From assembly GCA_944363975.1 (NCBI GenBank), contig CALVVU010000004.1, positions 62,001 to 126,000 of the forward strand: 64,000 nucleotides of DNA, given 5' to 3'. Below the pieces are notes generated by a model. It saw only the letters and a list, made by a program, of their open reading frames with translations, searched no databases and was not told the origin of the DNA. Shown here in pieces: positions 1 through 8,490 of the stretch. A program made the position numbers and the translations under genes. The DNA is from Candidatus Coprovivens excrementavium. Its GTDB lineage: Bacteria; Bacillota_I; Bacilli_A; RF39; UBA660. Position 1 is the stretch's first letter. Every line of letters begins with the position of its first letter.

Positions 1-1074
1 AATATCTTCTATAAAGAAAAGGTTGAAATAAACAATAAACTAATTATTCCTTTATTAATAATGGGATTTATAAATTCCTTATTTATTGAACACATGACAA
101 TTTATAATTGCTTACTAGCTTTAATAATTGTTATTTATCAATTAGTAAAAAAAGAACCAAACTTAGCTAATATCTTTTATCTAATAGGTGCTTTTGCAGG
201 AGCTTTACTAATGTTTACTAATACCGCTTACACAGCAATTGCAACAGGCGAAGATTCTTATAGAACTATAGAACAAAGTAATATAATAACAAATGCTTTT
301 AATACATATTTTTCTGACTATTATAAATATTTTATTCATAATAATACAGTATTAAATATAGTGTTATGTCTTTTAGTTTTATATGCCGTATATCGTTTTT
401 ATAAATATCAAAAAGAACCATTAAATAAAGTTAAAGATATATTTTTAAAACTAGCCACAACTGGCATAATAGGGTACTTAACATACATTATTTATCAAAG
501 AATAATGAGTGGAGGAAATATTTTTATTCTAGATAATTACAAGCTTTATCTAGAAGGAATAATAATGCTTATTTTCGCTCTTTCATTACTTATCATCTCG
601 TTAATTGTTTGTGTAAGTAAAGCTCGCCAAAAAAGAATGGTCTTTGAACTAATTTCAATTTTTATAATTGCTGGTCCGTTATTAGTAGTTACGCCCATAG
701 GTCCAAGATGTTTCTTCCCGACTTATGTATTCTTTATTTTATTATGTATAGAATGGTTAAATGAGGTTACTAAAAGAAAAGAAATGCTTAATTTAAATAA
801 CGCTTTAAAATTAATCGTTCTGCTACTGTTTGTTTGCAATATAAGTATATATAGATATATTTATAAAATAGATAATCTAAGAGAAGAGCATATCGCCAAA
901 CATATAAATGATGATAAAATAATCCTTCCTAAAATACCATATGCAAATTATTTATGGGCTCCAAATCCTGTATCTTTTGAAGAACGTTTTAAAGAATATT
1001 ATCATATCAATAAAGACACAGAATTAAAATTTATTGATTATAAAGTATGGCGAAAGACTGAATATAAAAAATAG
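1..1074 (+). CDS. Polytopic membrane protein, DUF6056-like (5' partial)
   Basis: The reading frame is open from the first base of the window, so the gene starts upstream; the ATG at 61 is internal. The visible part has about eight hydrophobic segments separated by short charged loops and a hydrophilic C-terminal tail of roughly 70 residues. The motif SLFIEHMTIYN near the visible start resembles the DUF6056 family of membrane proteins, often found in polysaccharide or teichoic acid loci. Being just upstream of a teichoic acid exporter fits an envelope glycopolymer role, but no reaction can be assigned. Family assignment is from memory of the motif; a GtrA- or Wzy-like protein is the alternative. 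Confidence 0.6.
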   Translation, partial: NIFYKEKVEINNKLIIPLLIMGFINSLFIEHMTIYNCLLALIIVIYQLVKKEPNLANIFYLIGAFAGALLMFTNTAYTAIATGEDSYRTIEQSNIITNAFNTYFSDYYKYFIHNNTVLNIVLCLLVLYAVYRFYKYQKEPLNKVKDIFLKLATTGIIGYLTYIIYQRIMSGGNIFILDNYKLYLEGIIMLIFALSLLIISLIVCVSKARQKRMVFELISIFIIAGPLLVVTPIGPRCFFPTYVFFILLCIEWLNEVTKRKEMLNLNNALKLIVLLLFVCNISIYRYIYKIDNLREEHIAKHINDDKIILPKIPYANYLWAPNPVSFEERFKEYYHINKDTELKFIDYKVWRKTEYKK

Positions 1075-1092
1075 GTACACAAGTACCTTTTT
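1074..1092 (+). terminator. Intrinsic terminator after the first gene
   Basis: GGTAC / GTACC stem (1074-1078 with 1083-1087), loop ACAA, followed by five T. It separates the membrane protein from the tagGH operon. Confidence 0.7.
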
Positions 1093-1171
1093 ATATATAA
1101 AAACGTCAAAAAAACGACTTTATCTTTTATAAATGATTGTTTAATGATAAAATATATATGAAGGTGAAAAA

Positions 1172-1954
1172 ATGAAAAGATTCTTTAATAATATGAAAAA
1201 ATATTATAAGTATGCAATTCGTTCTGCTAAAGCAGAATTAAAAAGCGAAGTAGCTGATTCATACTTAAACTGGTTATGGTGGGTAATTGAACCATTCTGC
1301 TTTATGTTAATATATACTTTTGTCTTTGGTTTTGTTTTCCCAAATGATGAATTATATTTTGCATCATTTGTTATGGTAGGTCAAGCCGCTTGGGACTTTT
1401 TCAATCGCATGGTAAATGGAAGTGTTAAATTAATAATTAACAATCGTGATTTAGTTACAAAAGTATATATACCTAAATACGTCTTATTATTCTCTAAATC
1501 ACTAACATATCTCTTTAAAATGTGTATCTCTTTAGGTTTAGCATTCGGTCTAATGTTATTCCAACAAGTACCAATTACATGGCATATTATATTCTTAATC
1601 CCAGTATTATTTGTTCTATATGTTATATCATTTGGAATTGGTATGATTTTAATGCATCATGGAGTAACATTTAATGATTTAGGTAATTTAACTAATATAG
1701 CCTTAAGAATGGTCTTCTATCTATCAGGAATCTTCTATAATATTAGAAAACGTCTTGGTGGTACATTAGGTTTTATTCTTTTACGCGCTAATCCTATTGC
1801 TTTTCTAATGAATGAAGCCCGTAAAGTATGTATATATGGACAATTACCAAGTTTTGAAGGCTTAACTGTTTGGTTAGTACTTGGACTATTATTATGTTCT
1901 TATGGCGTACATGTTATTCATAAATACGAAAATAGTTATGCGAAGGTGATATAA
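1172..1954 (+). CDS. tagG: Teichoic acid / polysaccharide ABC export permease (TagG-like)
   Basis: 260 residues, the usual size of ABC-2 permeases of the TagG/RfbA type. An amphipathic N-terminus is followed by the family-typical segment LWWVIEPFCFMLIYTFVFG and about six membrane spans. It would form the translocation channel that flips the lipid-linked teichoic acid polymer made by the downstream enzymes. The start is supported by GAAGGTG eight bases before the ATG. The ATP-binding partner begins one base after this stop, and two poly(glycerol phosphate) transferases and TagD follow, which narrows the substrate to a glycerol-phosphate polymer. Confidence 0.88.
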   Translation: MKRFFNNMKKYYKYAIRSAKAELKSEVADSYLNWLWWVIEPFCFMLIYTFVFGFVFPNDELYFASFVMVGQAAWDFFNRMVNGSVKLIINNRDLVTKVYIPKYVLLFSKSLTYLFKMCISLGLAFGLMLFQQVPITWHIIFLIPVLFVLYVISFGIGMILMHHGVTFNDLGNLTNIALRMVFYLSGIFYNIRKRLGGTLGFILLRANPIAFLMNEARKVCIYGQLPSFEGLTVWLVLGLLLCSYGVHVIHKYENSYAKVI

Positions 1955-1955
1955 G

Positions 1956-2705
1956 ATGGCAAAGGAACAAAAAAATAAAAAAGAAATCGCTGTAACCGTT
2001 AAAGACCTTCATATAACATACCGCGGTTTAAAGAAAACATCTATTAGAGCTTCATGGAAACATTTTGGAGACAAAGTAGAGTTATTCCATGCTTTAAAAG
2101 GTGTAAGTTTTGAAATAGAAGAAGGAAAAATATTAGGTATAATAGGTAAAAATGGTTCAGGTAAATCAACAATGCTACGTGCAATAGCCGGTATTTTCTC
2201 TCCAGATAAAGGAACCATTGATCTACATGGACGTAGTATATCACTACTATCAATTGGTGTCGGTTTTAATAAAAAGTTAACCGGTCGTGAAAATATTTAT
2301 TTATCTGGTATGCTATTAGGTTTCTCCGAAGAAGAAATAGCTAAAAAAGAAAAAGAAATAATAGATTTTGCTGATATTGGCGATTTTATTAAAAAACCAG
2401 TAAAAACTTACTCATCTGGTATGTATTCTAAATTAGCGTTCGCTATTACTGCAATCTTAGAAACAGATATTATGTTAATAGATGAAGTTTTATCTGTTGG
2501 TGATGTTAAGTTTAAAGAAAAAAGCTACAACAAAATGAAAGAACTTATTTCTGATGATACCAGAACTGTCATAATCGTTTCTCATAGTTTAGGCACAATA
2601 AAAGAACTATGTGATGAGGTATTATGGTTAAATGATGGTGTAGTAAAAATGATTGGTAAACCAGAAGACGTAATACCTAAATACGAAGAATTCATGAAAC
2701 AATAA
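1956..2705 (+). CDS. tagH: Teichoic acid ABC exporter ATP-binding subunit (TagH-like)
   Basis: 249 residues. Walker A GKNGSGKS at 64-71, ABC signature YSSGM at 152-156, Walker B ending DEVLS at 176-180. The characteristic TagH/KpsT N-terminus is present (a loop with TYRGLKKTSIRASWK before the Walker A), but the long C-terminal extension of Bacillus TagH is absent, so this is the short form. It powers export with the adjacent permease. The SD GAAGGTGA overlaps the end of tagG, implying translational coupling. Confidence 0.9.
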   Translation: MAKEQKNKKEIAVTVKDLHITYRGLKKTSIRASWKHFGDKVELFHALKGVSFEIEEGKILGIIGKNGSGKSTMLRAIAGIFSPDKGTIDLHGRSISLLSIGVGFNKKLTGRENIYLSGMLLGFSEEEIAKKEKEIIDFADIGDFIKKPVKTYSSGMYSKLAFAITAILETDIMLIDEVLSVGDVKFKEKSYNKMKELISDDTRTVIIVSHSLGTIKELCDEVLWLNDGVVKMIGKPEDVIPKYEEFMKQ

Positions 2706-2724
2706 ACAAGAGAGCAGGGGTAAA

Positions 2725-3909
2725 ATGAAGATAATTCTATATATTATTAGAGGACACTTCGTACTAATATATTTTTTTATTAAGCTATTTACTAGACAAA
2801 AAAAACAAGTATATCTCTTAAGTAGGCAATTTAATAGTCCTTCAATAAATTATCAAATAATTATTGATGAACTAAGAAAATTAAATATACCATATAAAAT
2901 AAAATGTAAAAAAATATCTTCCAGTATCAATGATAGTATGCGTACCCAAGGAAATTATTCTAACACTTTTAATTTGCTAAAAAAAATCAGTACTAATTTA
3001 AAAGGAGCGCTATCTTACTATTTTAGTTTATATGGTCAAATGGTAACAATTGCTCAATCTAAAGTTATAATTGTTGATGGCTACAATTTACCGGTAAGTC
3101 TTCTTAAACATAAAAAAGGCACTAAGGTTATTCAAATGTGGCATGCTCTAGGAGCTATAAAAAAATTCGGTTATCAATCAATTGGTAAAGTTGATGGAAT
3201 AAATCCTACTGTTGCGAGAATTCTAAAAATGCATGCCAACTATGATTACGTCATATCTGGTAGTGAAGGGATGAATAAATACTTTGCAGAAGCCTTTAAT
3301 GTTCCAATTGAAAAAGTATTAGCAATAGGAACTCCTAGTATAGAATTTCTAAAGAAAAAAGATAACAAAATAACCAAAAAAATAAAAGAAAAATATCCTG
3401 CTTTAAAAAATAAAATTAATGTCTTATATTCACCAACATTTCGTAACGAAAAAAATTATAATTACGAAGAATTAATTAATAATACAGACTTTACAAAAGT
3501 AAATTTAATTATTACTAATCATTTTAAAGTAGAAGAACGTGCTACTGATCCAAGAGTAATAAATATTAATAGTAATGAATTTCAAACCTTTGATATTCTA
3601 AAAATAGTAGATTATGTTATAACTGATTATTCTGCTTTAATGATTGATGCTGCTGTAATTAATAAAAAGATTCTTCTATATGTCTATGATTATGATGAAT
3701 ATAAAAAAAATAATGGTGTTAACTTAGATTTATTAAATGATTTTCCTACTATTGCTTATCAAGATGCTAAAAAACTAATGAACGTTATAAATAAAAATAA
3801 ATATGATATAAAGGCTTATCATGAATTTCAAAAGAAATATACTCCCCATATTAAAACAACTAGTACAGAGGCTAATATGGCCTTAATAAAGAGGTGTTTA
3901 GATGAATAA
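2725..3909 (+). CDS. CDP-glycerol glycerophosphotransferase (TagB/TagF family)
   Basis: 394 residues. An N-terminal membrane-associating hydrophobic helix (residues 1-25) is followed by the glycerophosphotransferase domain with MWHALGAIKKFG, YSPTFRNEKN and the TDYSALMID motif that TagB/TagF enzymes use to bind CDP-glycerol. It transfers glycerol-phosphate units to a lipid-linked acceptor at the inner face of the membrane. The short length fits a TagB-like primase rather than a polymerase, but family members cannot be separated by eye. The next, related gene overlaps its last eight bases. Confidence 0.85.
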   Translation: MKIILYIIRGHFVLIYFFIKLFTRQKKQVYLLSRQFNSPSINYQIIIDELRKLNIPYKIKCKKISSSINDSMRTQGNYSNTFNLLKKISTNLKGALSYYFSLYGQMVTIAQSKVIIVDGYNLPVSLLKHKKGTKVIQMWHALGAIKKFGYQSIGKVDGINPTVARILKMHANYDYVISGSEGMNKYFAEAFNVPIEKVLAIGTPSIEFLKKKDNKITKKIKEKYPALKNKINVLYSPTFRNEKNYNYEELINNTDFTKVNLIITNHFKVEERATDPRVININSNEFQTFDILKIVDYVITDYSALMIDAAVINKKILLYVYDYDEYKKNNGVNLDLLNDFPTIAYQDAKKLMNVINKNKYDIKAYHEFQKKYTPHIKTTSTEANMALIKRCLDE

Positions 3910-5203
3910 ATTACGTAAAATAGTAGTTGATATTTGTAAAAAGAACAAAACTATTCGTAAATTAGCTCGTTTCGTTTTAAGAAAGAGTAAAAATCTCAAG
4001 TATCATCAATTTTATAAAAAATATAAAGTAGATAATAAAACTATTTTATTTGAAGCTTTTGGTGGACGCAACTATACATGTTCACCAAAAGCCCTTTATG
4101 AAAAAATGATAACTATGCCTGAATTTAAAGATTATAAAATGATATGGGCTTTTATTGAACCGAATAAACATGAAGTAGCCCCTTTTAAAAATCTAACTAT
4201 TATAAAAAGTAAATCAGAAGATTATTATAAATATTGTTCTATTGCTAAATATTGGATTGTAAATTCTATAATGCCAGAAGAAATAGATAAAAAAGATAAT
4301 CAAATATATGTTCAATGTTGGCATGGTACACCATTAAAAAAGCTAAGATGTGATATTGAAGTAAATGGTGCAAGTCTAAACACTGTTGAAGAAATAAAAA
4401 AACGTAATGATATAGATGCTTCACGTTTTGATTACTTTATTTCTCCATCAAAATACTGTACAGAAAAATTTACTTCAGCATTTAATTTAAAAAATTTAGG
4501 TAAAGAAAATATCATTATTGAAAAAGGATATCCTAGAAATGATTTTCTTTTTAATAAAACAACTAAAGATATAAATAAAATAAAAGAAAAATTAGGATTA
4601 CCATTAGATAAAAAAGTAATCTTTTATATGCCAACCTTCCGAGATAATCAACATACATCAGGAGTAGGATATACATATAAATTAGCTATTGATTTTGATC
4701 ATCTAAGAGAAAAAATTGGACAAGAATATGTTATTTTATTTAGTCCTCATTATTTTATAGCTAATAGTATTAATCTAGATAAATATAAAGGCTTTGTCTT
4801 CAACGTTGCTCACTATGATGAGATTAACGAACTATATTTAGTAGCTGATATCATAATGACAGACTATTCATCAGTATTCTTTGATTATGCTAATCTAAAA
4901 AGACCAATTATATACTATATGTATGATATTGATGATTACAAAAATAATCTCCGTGATTTTTATATTTCACTTGATGAATTACCAGGTCCAATTGCTAAAA
5001 CTCAAGATGAAGTAGAAGAAATCATATGTCATATTGATAAGTATACTAAAAAGTATTCGTCTAAATATCAGAAATTTAACAAAAAATTTAATTATTTAGA
5101 CGATGGTCATGCTAGTGAACGTGTTATCGAAGTCATCTTTAAAGATATACTAAGTAAAGGAGAAAACAAAAATGAAAAAAGAAGAAAAGAAAAAACCAAT
5201 TAA
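3902..5203 (+). CDS. CDP-glycerol glycerophosphotransferase (second copy)
   Basis: 433 residues and clearly homologous to the gene before it: QCWHGTPLKKL, YMPTFRDNQ and MTDYSSVFFDYA are the equivalent catalytic-domain motifs, with WHGTPLK the canonical form. The N-terminus is basic rather than hydrophobic, suggesting peripheral membrane attachment. Two members in tandem suggest a division of labour between priming and polymerisation. The ATG overlaps the previous gene by eight bases, and the next gene starts inside its Lys/Glu-rich C-terminus, so tagB/F-tagB/F-tagD form a tightly coupled translation unit. Confidence 0.88.
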   Translation: MNKLRKIVVDICKKNKTIRKLARFVLRKSKNLKYHQFYKKYKVDNKTILFEAFGGRNYTCSPKALYEKMITMPEFKDYKMIWAFIEPNKHEVAPFKNLTIIKSKSEDYYKYCSIAKYWIVNSIMPEEIDKKDNQIYVQCWHGTPLKKLRCDIEVNGASLNTVEEIKKRNDIDASRFDYFISPSKYCTEKFTSAFNLKNLGKENIIIEKGYPRNDFLFNKTTKDINKIKEKLGLPLDKKVIFYMPTFRDNQHTSGVGYTYKLAIDFDHLREKIGQEYVILFSPHYFIANSINLDKYKGFVFNVAHYDEINELYLVADIIMTDYSSVFFDYANLKRPIIYYMYDIDDYKNNLRDFYISLDELPGPIAKTQDEVEEIICHIDKYTKKYSSKYQKFNKKFNYLDDGHASERVIEVIFKDILSKGENKNEKRRKEKTN

Positions 5204-5618
5204 AGTAATAACATATGGAACATATGATTTACTTACTGCTGGTCACGTTGAGCATTTTCGTGACGCTAAAGCAATGGGAGACTATTTAATTGTTGCTGTT
5301 TCAACTGATGAATTCAATCGTGTTAAACACAAAACATCATATCTAACTTACGAAGAAAGAAAATTTGTTGTTGAATCAATACGTTATGTTGATGAAGTAA
5401 TCCCAGAAGAAAATTGGGAACAAAAACCAGACGATATAAAAAAATATGACATTTCAATCGTTGCTATGGGCAGTGATTGGGAAGGTGATGAACGTTTTGA
5501 AAAATTACGTCAATATTGTGATGTAAGATACACATATCGTAGTGGCAAATACTCGTCAACAAACTTTAGAAAACATGTTGATGAATATACAAGCGAAAAT
5601 TCTAAAGAAGATAAATAA
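5172..5618 (+). CDS. tagD: Glycerol-3-phosphate cytidylyltransferase
   Basis: 148 residues. Nucleotidyltransferase fold signature TYGTYDLLTAGH (the TxGH form of the (T/H)xGH motif, TAGH at 22-25) and the C-terminal YSSTNFR, equivalent to the ISST(x)IR nucleotide-binding motif. It makes CDP-glycerol from glycerol-3-phosphate and CTP, the donor for the two preceding transferases. A Lys/Glu-rich stretch of about nine residues precedes the catalytic core. It overlaps the upstream gene by 32 bases; the SD AAAGGAG at 5156-5162 supports the ATG at 5172. GpsA at the far end of the window makes its substrate. Confidence 0.9.
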   Translation: MKKEEKKKPIKVITYGTYDLLTAGHVEHFRDAKAMGDYLIVAVSTDEFNRVKHKTSYLTYEERKFVVESIRYVDEVIPEENWEQKPDDIKKYDISIVAMGSDWEGDERFEKLRQYCDVRYTYRSGKYSSTNFRKHVDEYTSENSKEDK

Positions 5619-5632
5619 ATATCTTCTTTTTT
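5604..5632 (+). terminator. Intrinsic terminator of the teichoic acid operon
   Basis: AAAGAAGATA (5604-5613) pairs with TATCTTCTTT (5620-5629) and runs into T residues. The stem overlaps the last codons of tagD. Confidence 0.75.
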
Positions 5633-5658
5633 CATATATTAAAATAGGGTGATAATAT

Positions 5659-5901
5659 ATGCTAATTGATGAACTTAGAAATTATCTAAATCCCAAATCA
5701 TATAATATTAATTTAAGTAAAGATAATATATATATTAATAATTATCATAAACTAGCCCAAATAACAGATAACTATATATCTATTGATTTTGATACATTTA
5801 TTCTCAATATTAATGGTTCTAACTTCAAAATAAATAAAATGATTGATAAAGAGATTCTATTTAATGGTCATATAGAAAGTATGGAATACCTTTATAAATA
5901 A
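5659..5901 (+). CDS. yqfC: Sporulation protein YqfC (YabP/YqfC family)
   Basis: 80 residues, close to the 90-100 usual for the family. It has the YabP/YqfC pattern of alternating short beta strands (DNIYINNYHKLAQI, YISIDFDTFILNINGSNFKI, ILFNGHIESMEYLY). Family members are sporulation proteins expressed under sigma-E. The SD AGGGTGATA precedes the ATG. yqfD follows directly, as in Bacillus. The assignment rests on this short pattern plus position. The junction to yqfD is odd: the homologous start of yqfD overlaps or abuts this stop without a normal start codon. Confidence 0.72.
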   Translation: MLIDELRNYLNPKSYNINLSKDNIYINNYHKLAQITDNYISIDFDTFILNINGSNFKINKMIDKEILFNGHIESMEYLYK

Positions 5902-6031
5902 TAAAATAAAGATATCTCTTAAAACAAATTCTCCCAATAAGACCATTAAATATCTTCATCATCTTCAAATTAATATATATGAAACAAATTACCTTAAAAA
6001 TAACTTAATTATCACTATTAATAAAAAACAT

Positions 6032-7030
6032 TTGCCATTAATTGAAAAATTTTTCCAGTATAAAATAATTGAATATTATGGAATCTCCAAATTAAAAGTT
6101 TTCTTTCAAAATAATAAATTATCTCTTTTTTATTTATTTTTAATTATTAGTTTACTTGTTTTCTTTACTAGAATAATTATTGATATTGATATTCTAACCA
6201 ATAATAAAGACTTATATAGTATTATTGAAAACGAACTAGATAAATTATCTGTAAAAAAATTTACGTTTTTACGAAGCGATCAAGAATTACTTAATATCAA
6301 AAAAACTATTCTAAATAACCAAAAAGATAAACTAGAATGGTTAAATATCGAACGCCAAGGAATGAAATACATAATTAATCTCGAACCAAAAGTTAAAGCA
6401 TTACCATTAGAAGAAGAGAAGTATTGTCATGTTATATCTACCAAAGATGCTCTTGTTACAAGAATAATAACATCTAAAGGAATAGAAGTTAAAGATGTAA
6501 ATGATTCTGTTAAAAAAGGTGAAATACTTATATCAGGTGATATAAAGTTAAATGAAGAGATAAAAAATCAAATATGCGCCCAAGGCGAAGTATATGGTAA
6601 AACTTGGTATACAATTAATATTACTATTCCCAAAACATATCTTTCTAAAATTCCTCAAAAAAAACAAAGATATAATATTGAATTACGATTTAATAATAAA
6701 AAATATTCTATTTTTAAACCTCGTCTAAAAACATATATTTCTGAACGTCAAAAAATAGTTAGTATTTTCGGCCTTGATTTATATTTAATAAAAGATACTG
6801 AAGTAATTGAAGAAACTAAATTTTATACCAGTCAAGAATTAGAAAATAAAGTTAAAGAACTAGTTACTGATAAAATGTCTCAAATGTTAAAAGGAGAGCA
6901 TCAAATTCTCGAACAAAAAGTTTTGAAAAAACAAGATAATAATAGTACAATAGATATAGAAATATTTATTGTAGCCGAAGAATTAATAAGTCAAACTAAA
7001 ACATTCGAACCGGAAACAAAAACAGAATAG
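6032..7030 (+). CDS. yqfD: Sporulation protein YqfD
   Basis: The TTG at 6032 is the first ATG/GTG/TTG in the frame, but it has no SD. In-frame sequence from about 5906 continues the family's N-terminal domain (KIKISLKTNSPNKTIKYLHH, then KNNLIITINKKHLPLIEKFF), so the true start is probably upstream, between the TAG at 5873 and about 5912. A membrane helix (LFYLFLIISLLVFFTRIII) is followed by the extracytoplasmic domain, including the SKGIEVKDVNDSVKKGEILISGD segment and a final beta-rich part ending ETKFYTSQELENK. YqfD is a sigma-E sporulation membrane protein of unknown mechanism. It is normally about 400 residues; the upstream extension would bring it to about 375. Confidence 0.82.
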   Translation: MPLIEKFFQYKIIEYYGISKLKVFFQNNKLSLFYLFLIISLLVFFTRIIIDIDILTNNKDLYSIIENELDKLSVKKFTFLRSDQELLNIKKTILNNQKDKLEWLNIERQGMKYIINLEPKVKALPLEEEKYCHVISTKDALVTRIITSKGIEVKDVNDSVKKGEILISGDIKLNEEIKNQICAQGEVYGKTWYTINITIPKTYLSKIPQKKQRYNIELRFNNKKYSIFKPRLKTYISERQKIVSIFGLDLYLIKDTEVIEETKFYTSQELENKVKELVTDKMSQMLKGEHQILEQKVLKKQDNNSTIDIEIFIVAEELISQTKTFEPETKTE

Positions 7031-7040
7031 GAAGTGTAAA

Positions 7041-7667
7041 ATGACGAATCTATCTCCTTTTTACGAAACATTCTACTGGGCAATTAACAACACATGGCCT
7101 ATGCTAACACTATTTGGAATCATTATGCTTTCTCTAAAGTTAACAAAAGTAATAATAAATAAAGATCATTTTACATTTTATAAAGAATTTTATAATTTTC
7201 TATTTATTATATACATCCTCTTATTATATTACTTATTACTGAGTACTGAAAAAGCCGCTAGTGGAATCAACTTAATCCCATTCAAAGAAATGACTAGATA
7301 TAATATTGGTACAGAACTATTCTTCTACAATGTAGTAGGTAATATTGTTTTATTTATTCCATTTGGATATTTTGTTTCAGATTATCTAAAAGCTAAAAAA
7401 ATCCACCATATTTTAATTGTTTCTATCTTAATAAGTTTGACAGCAGAAACAATTCAGTATAAAATAGGACGTGCTTTTGATGTTGACGACATCATATTAA
7501 ATGTTATTGGAGCGATATTAGGATTTATGTTTTATATAAGTATTCAAGCTATTAAAAATCATCTTCCTAAATTTTTACAAAATAATATCTTTTATAATAT
7601 TTTAGCTATTTTCGTTTTAATAATAATTATTTTACTATTCGGAAGTATATGGGGTGTTAATTTATAA
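7041..7667 (+). CDS. VanZ-like membrane protein
   Basis: 208 residues with about five membrane spans. The VanZ-family pattern is present: YYLLLSTEKAASGINLIPFKE, then NVVGNIVLFIPFGYFVSDYL, then SLTAETIQYKIGRAFDVDDIILNVIGAILGF. The conserved NIxLFIPFG and D(V/I)DDxxxNxxGxxxG blocks define the family. VanZ proteins alter teicoplanin or lipoglycopeptide susceptibility in enterococci; here the role is unknown. It sits where Bacilli usually carry phoH and pgpH (yqfF). SD GGAAGTG precedes the ATG. Its stop overlaps the ybeY start. Confidence 0.83.
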   Translation: MTNLSPFYETFYWAINNTWPMLTLFGIIMLSLKLTKVIINKDHFTFYKEFYNFLFIIYILLLYYLLLSTEKAASGINLIPFKEMTRYNIGTELFFYNVVGNIVLFIPFGYFVSDYLKAKKIHHILIVSILISLTAETIQYKIGRAFDVDDIILNVIGAILGFMFYISIQAIKNHLPKFLQNNIFYNILAIFVLIIIILLFGSIWGVNL

Positions 7668-8110
7668 TGAAAAATGATTATACAATTGTAGACAACAATT
7701 TATATAGTGATTACAATTATCTTTATGAAGTTTTAGACTATGCACTAGAACACGAAAAAGTTAAAAATGCTATTTTTTCTGTTGTCTTTGTTAGCGATGA
7801 CGAAATACATGAAATGAATAAAAAGTATCGTCAAACAGACCGAATTACAGATGTAATATCATTTGCATTTGAAGATAATCAAGATATAATGTATAATGAT
7901 ATAAGAATGCTTGGTGATATATACATTTGTATTCCCCAAATGAAACGTCAAGCTAATATTTTAGGCCATAGTGAAAAAAGAGAATTATCATTTCTAGCCG
8001 TTCATGGATTATTACATTTATTAGGTTATGATCACATGACACAAGAAGATGAGAAAAAGATGTTTGCATTACAGGAGTTGATTTTAGATGGCAAAAATAT
8101 CAAGAGATGA
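7667..8110 (+). CDS. ybeY: Endoribonuclease YbeY
   Basis: 147 residues. The zinc-binding motif HGLLHLLGYDH (113-123, H-x3-H-x5-H) and the substrate-groove block IHEMNKKYRQTDRITDVISF are intact. YbeY is a cytoplasmic metallo-endoribonuclease involved in 16S rRNA 3' maturation and ribosome quality control, and is almost always next to era, as here. The start ATG overlaps the vanZ stop (TAATGA), and dgkA begins inside its last codons. Confidence 0.95.
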   Translation: MKNDYTIVDNNLYSDYNYLYEVLDYALEHEKVKNAIFSVVFVSDDEIHEMNKKYRQTDRITDVISFAFEDNQDIMYNDIRMLGDIYICIPQMKRQANILGHSEKRELSFLAVHGLLHLLGYDHMTQEDEKKMFALQELILDGKNIKR

Positions 8111-8489
8111 AATAAAAAAACGAGGAATAACTCGTTTCGTTAGAAGTTTCGGATATTCAATAGAAGGATTAAAATATGCGTATAAATATGAGCAAAGTAT
8201 GCTAATACATATAATAGCTACAATCTTTGTTATTTGCTTTAATTTTTTCTTTCAAGTAACAGGAATCGAATGGTTAATAACTATTTTAGCTATTGGGATG
8301 GTTTTATCAGCCGAACTAATAAATACAGCTATTGAAGCCGTTGTTGATTTAGTTACTTTAGAAATTCACCCCCTAGCTAAAATTGCTAAAGATTGTGGTA
8401 GCGCAGCTACTTTTGTTTTAGCTTGTATGGCAGCTGTTATTGGATGTGTTGTTTATATTCCATATATAATTAATATGCTAGGATTATAA
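8088..8489 (+). CDS. dgkA: Diacylglycerol / undecaprenol kinase
   Basis: 133 residues, the standard size. Three membrane helices and the conserved motif SAELINTAIEAVVDL (family ExxNTAIE) are present. Gram-positive DgkA enzymes phosphorylate mainly undecaprenol, recycling the lipid carrier used for peptidoglycan and teichoic acid. ATG at 8088 lies 23 bases inside ybeY with GGAG upstream. The ybeY-dgkA-era order is the conserved Bacilli order; cdd, usually between dgkA and era, is missing. Confidence 0.93.
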   Translation: MAKISRDEIKKRGITRFVRSFGYSIEGLKYAYKYEQSMLIHIIATIFVICFNFFFQVTGIEWLITILAIGMVLSAELINTAIEAVVDLVTLEIHPLAKIAKDCGSAATFVLACMAAVIGCVVYIPYIINMLGL

Positions 8490-8490
8490 T

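Noticed and set aside
2009-2253. Minus-strand frames inside tagH
   Set aside because: They are shadows of the ABC ATPase frame with no SD or protein-like composition; the same applies to other antisense frames in era, glyS, ppdK, natA-like and AAA genes.
5172-5203. TagD inactive because the first His of HxGH is Thr
   Set aside because: TxGH is an accepted variant of the (T/H)xGH nucleotidyltransferase motif, and the rest of the site is intact.
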